Origin: Luteimonas chenhongjianii
Lineage (GTDB): Bacteria; Pseudomonadota; Gammaproteobacteria; Xanthomonadales; Xanthomonadaceae
Assembly: GCF_002327105.1 (NCBI RefSeq)
Contig: NZ_CP023406.1
Location: forward strand, 806,001 to 870,000
DNA length: 64,000 bases
Direction of reading: 5' to 3'
Numbering within the stretch: position 1 is the first letter of the stretch; every line of letters begins with the position of its first letter. Below are positions 59,394-64,000 of the stretch, one piece after another. A program made the translations under genes and the position numbers. Under the pieces are notes generated by a model. It had not been told where the DNA came from, searched no databases, and was given only the letters and a program-made list of their open reading frames with translations.

Positions 59394-59659
59394 TCAGGCG
59401 CCGAACGCGCCGTCGATCGTATGCATCGCCCCGGTCACGAAGCCCGCTTCCGGGCCGCAAGCCAGGCCACCATGCCGGCGACTTCTTCCGGGCGGCCGTG
59501 GCGCTTGATCGCCATGAAGCTGTGCATGAGGTCCTTCATCGGACCGTCGGCGGGGTTGGCGTCGGTGTCGATCGGGCCGGGCTGGACCACGTTGACGGTG
59601 ATGCCGCGCGGGCCGAAGTCGCGGGCGAGGCCGCGTGCCATGCCCTGCAGCGCCGACTT
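59394..59659 (-). pseudogene. 3' fragment of a short-chain dehydrogenase, copy 2, at a deletion scar
   Basis: Minus-strand translation starts at KSALQGMARGLARDFGPRGI, continues TVNVVQPGPIDTDANPADGP and MKDLMHSFMAIKRHGRPEEV, and ends GAFGA then TGA 59394-59396. The first residue shown is the Lys of the SDR YxxxK active site; everything upstream, including Tyr and the nucleotide-binding motif, is missing. A 1-base deletion near 59457 also breaks the frame. Its 3' 137 bases are duplicated at 56181-56318. Confidence 0.85.
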
Positions 59660-60142
59660 GCGCTGGCCAAGTATTCGCGCGAGGCGGGCGTGCCCTTCGA
59701 TGAGCTGCTTGCCGACGGCCAGCCGGTGGCCGTGGCCCTCACCGCCGTGCTGCTCGAGGCCGCGCGGCGCTACACCGCCGAGCCCGAGGCACGTGGCTGC
59801 ATGGTGCTGGAAGGGCTGGGCTGCGACGATCCGGATGCGCGCTGCGCGGCGGCAGCGCACCACCAGGCGGCCGAGGGCGCGATCCGCCGCTTCGTCGCGC
59901 AACGCCATCCCGAACAGGCCGAACGCGTGACCGACCTGGTCGCCACCACATTGGCGGGACTTTCGGCCATGGCGCGCCAGGGCGTGAGCGCCGAGCGCCT
60001 CGTCGCAGTGGCCGAACTGGCGGGCGAAGCGATTGCGCAGGCCCTGCCATCGCCATCGCCATCGCCGGCGCCGAAAGCGAAAGCGAAAGCGAAAGCGGCG
60101 AGCGGCAAAACTGCCGGCCGGAAAGCCACCGCCCGCGTTTGA
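59660..60142 (+). pseudogene. TetR-family regulator lacking its DNA-binding domain
   Basis: From ALAKYSREAGVPFDELLADG the frame runs through PEARGCMVLEGLGCDDPDAR and QHPEQAERVTDLVAT-like helices to a tail PSPSPSPAPKAKAKAKA and TGA 60140-60142. This is the ligand-binding half of a TetR regulator; the HTH half is absent. It joins head-on to the headless dehydrogenase at 59659/59660. TetR-SDR divergent pairs are common, so a single deletion spanning both 5' ends and the shared promoter explains the scar. The tail is coded by hexanucleotide repeats. Confidence 0.8.
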
Positions 60143-60628
60143 ATCCGAAGGCGTGGCGTCGGCAGCGGGATATGGCGCATTGCCGCGCGGTTCCCGATGG
60201 CGATAACGGGTCGAGCTCACCTTTGCCCGGCGACCATGCGTCCGCCCGAGGAACAGGTGCACTTGGCGGTCACCATGCGCGGATCCGACGGGTCAGGTCG
60301 GGTCCTGGTCGACGACGGCCCTGCCGCGGGGACGGCTCCCGGCGCGGTGGCCGACGAGGCACCGGGACAGCGGCATGGTCTTCGGCTTTGGGCCCAGCGC
60401 ATACCGTTGGTGGCCACTCAGGCGTTCGCTCCGGATATTGGCGGAGCACCGCGGCCGAGGATGTACAAAGCCCGCGACTGCGACAAACTGTCGCGTTGCG
60501 TAGGCTGCAGAGGGGTCCACACTTCGGGTCTCTGATGGCCTGCAGAAATGCGGTCGAGGCAATCGTGTGAGGCGGTGGGCGCACCTCACGGCATGTGGTA
60601 TCGGATCATCGCCCGGAAACAAGCAGAC
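60143..60628. other. Intergenic region, nothing recognised
   Basis: 486 bases without a protein-like frame on either strand. Short runs such as GATAACGGGTCGAGCTCAC (60202-60220) weakly resemble the 14-bp junction motif. No RNA gene or terminator is evident. Confidence 0.4.
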
Positions 60629-60790
60629 ATGTACGACTGGTTCCCCATCGTCTTCATCGTGTTCAAGGTGGTCGTGCTCGGCACGGGCATGTTCTTCGCC
60701 ATCAAGTGGCACCACGATCAGGCGAAGAAAGACGCGCAAGAGAAGAAAGACGCGGACGAGCGGAAAAGGAACGAGGCCGGTGGCGGCTAG
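60629..60790 (+). CDS. Small membrane protein with charged tail
   Basis: A 53-residue protein. One membrane helix (WFPIVFIVFKVVVLGTGMFF) is followed by a highly charged, probably helical cytoplasmic tail (Lys/Asp/Glu-rich, KKDAQEKKDADERKRNE). The ATG at 60629 gives MYDWFPIV. Small proteins of this layout often dock to larger membrane complexes. No family recognised. Confidence 0.6.
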   Translation: MYDWFPIVFIVFKVVVLGTGMFFAIKWHHDQAKKDAQEKKDADERKRNEAGGG

Positions 60791-60921
60791 GAACTGCCCG
60801 AAACGCTGACAATGTTGGGCAGCCTTGACCCGCGCGCACTCGCCGCGCTCGTCCTGCGCCCGACATTCTGTCCTGCCATCGCAGCGTATCGACGCCCGCA
60901 GCGCAGGCGCGCGTGCACGGC

Positions 60922-62034
60922 TCAGGCGTCGCGCGGCAGCGCCATCACGAACGTGGTGTAGCCGTCGGCGGAGTCGCCGGTGACCTTGCCGCCATGCGCG
61001 GTGGCAATCTCGCGCACCAGAAACAGGCCCAGGCCCAGGCTCAGGTGCTCACCCGCGGAGGCGTTCTTCGCGCCCCGTCGCAGCGGGTCGAACATCGCAA
61101 GCAGGGCCTCGTCCGTCAGCGGGGCGCCGGCATTGCGCACAGATATCCGCACGCAATCCGCATCGCCGGTGACTTCAACCCATACCTCTGCGTCCGCGTC
61201 GCCGTACTTGGCAGCATTGGTGACCAGGTTGTGCAGCGCTTCGCGGACGCGCGATGCATCGAACCGGCCCTGCGTAGTGCCGGCCGCGTCGAATTGGATG
61301 GAAGTGGCAGGCAGGGCGGCCCGCAGGAGTTCCACTTCGTCGGCCACTGCCGCGCGCAGATCGCATATCTCGCGCTGCAGATCCATGCCCACGCCGAGCT
61401 TGCTCCTGCTGTAGGCGAGCAGGTCGTCGAGCAGCTGCGACATGCGCTCTCCGCCGCTCAAGATCCGTTCGACATAGGGCGCATACGGCGTGCCGCGTGT
61501 CTTCTGCATGAGCATGTCGGCGGAGAGCACGACCGCCGTGAGCGGGCCGCGCAGATCGTGGCCCAGCGCGCCGAGAAAGATCTGGCGCCAGGACTCCACC
61601 TCTGCCGAGTATTCAGCCAGGGATTCGGCCAGGGCCTGGTCGATGGCCTCGTTGAAGCGCACCAGGTCCGCGCCCGATTCCGCGAGCGCGCCGTGGTCAG
61701 CCCACAGCCGCAGCACAGCGGCGCGCAGCGCCCGGTACTCGGCCACCATCTGGTTCAGGCCGAAGCCGGCCGCGGCGCGCGTCCTGCCGTGATAACTGGC
61801 GGCCGATTCCGGCCCGCTGCTCGGCGGCGCACGACCTTCCGACTTGGCTTGCTGCGCCGCGCGGGTCTGCGTGCTTCGCAGATCGAGCACGATGGCCTTG
61901 AGGATCTGCGGAAGATGGTTGCGCAATTCCTTGGCACTGAGTTCGACGCCCGCCGGGGCCTGGGAAAGGGCGAATTCCGCCGCGCCTTCCACAATCTGCG
62001 GGGCGTGGGCCTCAATGAAGTCCGCAAGTCTCAT
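60922..62034 (-). CDS. Soluble sensor histidine kinase, RsbRD_N-like sensor
   Basis: A 370-residue kinase without membrane segments. The N-terminal 160 residues form an all-helical domain (LADFIEAHAPQIVEGAAEF; FNEAIDQALAESLAEYSAEV) that resembles the RsbRD N-terminal family. The HisKA H-box is LGALGHDLRGPLTAVVLSAD, and the HATPase has LVTNAAKYG (N-box) and LGLGLFLVREIATAHGG (G-box). GGGAG eight bases before ATG 62034 fixes the start; a frame opening at 62055 is less likely. No response regulator is adjacent, so its output is unknown. Confidence 0.85.
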   Translation of the reverse strand: MRLADFIEAHAPQIVEGAAEFALSQAPAGVELSAKELRNHLPQILKAIVLDLRSTQTRAAQQAKSEGRAPPSSGPESAASYHGRTRAAAGFGLNQMVAEYRALRAAVLRLWADHGALAESGADLVRFNEAIDQALAESLAEYSAEVESWRQIFLGALGHDLRGPLTAVVLSADMLMQKTRGTPYAPYVERILSGGERMSQLLDDLLAYSRSKLGVGMDLQREICDLRAAVADEVELLRAALPATSIQFDAAGTTQGRFDASRVREALHNLVTNAAKYGDADAEVWVEVTGDADCVRISVRNAGAPLTDEALLAMFDPLRRGAKNASAGEHLSLGLGLFLVREIATAHGGKVTGDSADGYTTFVMALPRDA

Positions 62035-62239
62035 CTGATTCGCTCCCGTACGCATTCAGGGTAAGAGCATAAGCGATGGATGTCGCGGCAATATTCATGT
62101 CCGATGGCGCCCGGACACCCTTGCGGCGCTGCACTGGACGGAAAGTCGCAGCCAACCTCGCGGTCCGCTGCGGTGATACCGGCGCGCCGTCTGCGATCCC
62201 GCGCAACAGCGTCACGTCCGCGAGAAGGCTCGGGCCGTG

Positions 62240-62899
62240 TCCGGCTGAGCCAACCGTGATCAGCCCGGGCTGGAAGACCTGCAGCCGCCGCGCGAATCCA
62301 CCGGCCTGCAGGATCGCGGCCACGTCGGCAGGTGGCAGCACGCCGACATCCCGCTCGTAGGTGTCGCGGATGCCTTGCAATGCGGCGGGCGCGACTTCGG
62401 CCATCGTCATCATCTGCAGCCAGGCGGGCAGCAGCACCCCGTAGGCGGGCGATGCAGTATCGAAGGCAAGGTCGGAACTGGCCAGCAGTCGGCCGGGCGC
62501 AGGCCCGCGGCAATGCCGCAGAAGAAGCGCGCGCGCTCTGCGCGGTCCACGATGAACTGCGAGACCAGGACGCATGTCGCGGCGTCCAAAGGCGTGTCGA
62601 CGGCCAGCGACTCCAGGAACCCGTGACAGCGTCCGTCAAAGCCGTCGGGCCAGGGCACGGCAGGCCTCGATCGTCGCGCCGGACGGATCGACCGTCACGA
62701 ACGTCCAGCGCGGAAAGGCCTTTGCCAGATGGGCAAGTTCCGGCCCCGTGCCTACGCCGACGCACAGGATGCGCGCTGCGTCGGGCAGCCCGGCCAGCAG
62801 CGGGTACATGCAGTCGCGGATCGCCGCGGTCGTCGCCCGTTGGCGGTCGTCGCCGGCGGCCTGCTGGTCGAACAGGGCAACGAGTTCGTCGGACTGCAT
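62240..62899 (-). pseudogene. SAM methyltransferase broken by two frameshifts
   Basis: Starts at ATG 62899 (MQSDELVALFDQQAAGDDRQ). Motif I is ILCVGVGTGPELAHLA and strand 2 VTVDPSGATIEACRALA. Near 62645 the frame shifts to DGFDGRCHGFLESLAVD and VLVSQFIVDRAERARFFCGI. Near 62497 it shifts again to GRLLASSDLAFDTASPAYGV; a single lost G of GLRPGGRLLASSD explains it. It ends about FARRLQVFQPGLI. The family is class I small-molecule methyltransferase. Two independent shifts make a sequencing artefact less likely than decay. 62900-63045 holds no gene. Confidence 0.75.
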
Positions 62900-63045
62900 C
62901 TCGGGGCCTTTCGCGCCGGGTGGCAGCACCTTCGATCCTATCCAGCGCGTCAAGCCGCTTCGGCTGTCGCCTGCACTGCATCGCGCCGCGCTCACGGCGG
63001 TGCGGGCGCACGAACCGCGGATGGTGGTGGGCATCGCGCGCGACG

Positions 63046-64000
63046 CTAGCGCCGCTGGTGCTGCTGCAGATGCCTGCACAGCACCTGGAACGCAGGAATG
63101 GAGGTGGGGTCGATCAGCGGATTGGAGGGCTTGGGGAACGAGGCCAGGCGCACGATCACCACCCGCGCGGTGAAGTCCACGTAGATCGTCTGGCCGTGAA
63201 CCCCGCGTGCGGCAATCACCTCGTGCTCGCCCGGGTACACCCACCACAGGCTGGTATAGCTGCCGCCGATCAGCGCCGGATAGGCGGTGCCGAACTTCGA
63301 CGGATCGCCGCCGCCACGGATGTGGCGCACCACCTCGGCCGGGAACAGCTGCTCGTCGTTGATCTCGCCCTCGTTGAGCATCAGCAGGCCGAGCCGGCCG
63401 AGATCGCGCAGTCCGGCGCTGAGGCCGCCGCCGGCGTATGGCGTGCCGATGCCGTCGACCAGCATGTAGCCCGACTGCTCGGCGCCCATCGGCCGCCACA
63501 GGCGTTCGGAGGCCAGTTCGGCCACCGACTTGCCGGACGCGCGCGCGACCAGCCAGCCGGTCATGTCGGCGTTGACGGTGCGGTAGTGGAAAGCCTCGCC
63601 ATGCCGGCCCTCGGGCCGCACCTGCTGCAGGTACTCGAAGTAGCCGTTGGGACCGGTATAGCCGGCCGGCTTGGGCAACGGACTGGCCGCCGCCGAGTAC
63701 TTCCAGATGTCGGCCTCCGGATCGCTGTAGTCCTCCGAGTAGTGCAGGCCGGTGGTCATGTCCATCACCTGGCGCACGGTCGCGTCGGCGAATGCGCTTC
63801 CGGCGACCTCGGGGACGAGGTCCACCACGAGCGCCTGTTCGTCGAGCGCGCCTTCGGCCACCAGCATCTGCGCCAACAGCCCGGTCAGCGACTTGGTCAT
63901 CGACATCACCGCATGCTGGCCGTCCTCGGCCAGGCAGCCGAGGTAGCGCTCGTACACCACCCGGTTGTCGTGGAAGACGAGCATGCCGTCGGTGTAGTTC
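63046..64000 (-). CDS. Beta-lactamase-family serine hydrolase, 5'-truncated by window edge
   Basis: The C-terminal 317 residues or so of a penicillin-binding-protein-like esterase (class C beta-lactamase fold). The nucleophile motif SMTKSLTG (SxxK) is present, then YRTVNAD (Y-x-N-like) and VHGQTIYVD in the position of the third HxG/KTG motif. The frame continues off the window (NYTDGMLVFHDN at the edge). Members act as esterases, D-aminopeptidases or 6-aminohexanoate hydrolases rather than true beta-lactamases; the substrate is unknown. The stop is TAG at 63046-63048. Confidence 0.88.
   Translation of the reverse strand, partial: NYTDGMLVFHDNRVVYERYLGCLAEDGQHAVMSMTKSLTGLLAQMLVAEGALDEQALVVDLVPEVAGSAFADATVRQVMDMTTGLHYSEDYSDPEADIWKYSAAASPLPKPAGYTGPNGYFEYLQQVRPEGRHGEAFHYRTVNADMTGWLVARASGKSVAELASERLWRPMGAEQSGYMLVDGIGTPYAGGGLSAGLRDLGRLGLLMLNEGEINDEQLFPAEVVRHIRGGGDPSKFGTAYPALIGGSYTSLWWVYPGEHEVIAARGVHGQTIYVDFTARVVIVRLASFPKPSNPLIDPTSIPAFQVLCRHLQQHQRR

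Noticed and set aside
60217..60417. A 66-codon minus-strand frame ending in Cys/Ser-rich residues.
   Set aside because: Arg/Pro/Ser-rich composition with no ribosome-binding site or family pattern.

Overview
The window reads as chromosomal DNA of a high-G+C gammaproteobacterium, most likely of the Xanthomonadaceae/Lysobacteraceae (Lysobacter, Luteimonas or a relative). The evidence is a very G+C-rich core, a large TonB-dependent receptor, a run engB - cytochrome c4 - dsbA - dsbA - EEP endonuclease, a homodimeric-type aceE, a plant-type glutamate-cysteine ligase, and many genes with a TAGAAT-like -10 box. Genus assignment is inference. No rRNA, tRNA, true CRISPR array or intact insertion sequence was seen.

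Layout. 1-9 kb: the 3' part of a TonB-dependent receptor, an EEP-family hydrolase, two DsbA paralogues, cytochrome c4, EngB, a VIT/CCC1-type transporter and GshA. 9-14 kb: PEP carboxylase, a glutathione transferase, exonuclease III and small proteins. 14.2-16.8 kb: a compact glutathione-dependent formaldehyde operon (FrmR-type repressor, FrmA, a small uncharacterised protein, FghA) with an operator lying on its promoter. 16.8-28.8 kb: an ATP-PPase, a 1154-residue transporter/histidine-kinase hybrid, a diguanylate cyclase, a three-domain glutaredoxin, a polysaccharide deacetylase, and a four-gene AlaA - SGNH hydrolase - methyltransferase - unknown operon linked by 4-bp overlaps. 28.8-40.9 kb: RsgA, a QEGLA-motif protein, malic enzyme MaeB, a histidine kinase with two receiver-only regulators, and AceE with a strong terminator. 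Two arrays of a palindromic 35-bp repeat sit at 30.1-30.6 and 34.4-35.1 kb, with single copies at 2.6 and 25.5 kb.

Directly behind the aceE terminator, 40.9-45.5 kb is clearly A+T-richer and carries a restriction-modification-like defence island: a GHKL (MORC/MutL/Hsp90-fold) ATPase, a co-translated methyltransferase-like protein, a Vsr-type endonuclease interrupted by one in-frame TGA, an intact C5-cytosine DNA methyltransferase, and the truncated start of what looks like a restriction endonuclease. The GHKL ATPase plus methyltransferase-like pair is the best candidate here for a little-described system.

From 45.6 kb to the end, ordinary genes (M61 peptidase, DUF3883 protein, DUF4105 protein, alcohol dehydrogenase, LysR regulator with a divergent aldo-keto reductase, histidine kinase, serine hydrolase) are mixed with gene debris: a 37-residue PIN/NYN stub, a decayed DUF3883 copy, a frameshifted GGDEF gene, two near-identical 3' fragments of one short-chain dehydrogenase, a deletion scar joining that dehydrogenase to a headless TetR regulator, and a methyltransferase with two frameshifts. 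A shared 14-bp motif lies at two of the truncation points. This part looks like a hot spot of insertion, deletion and decay.
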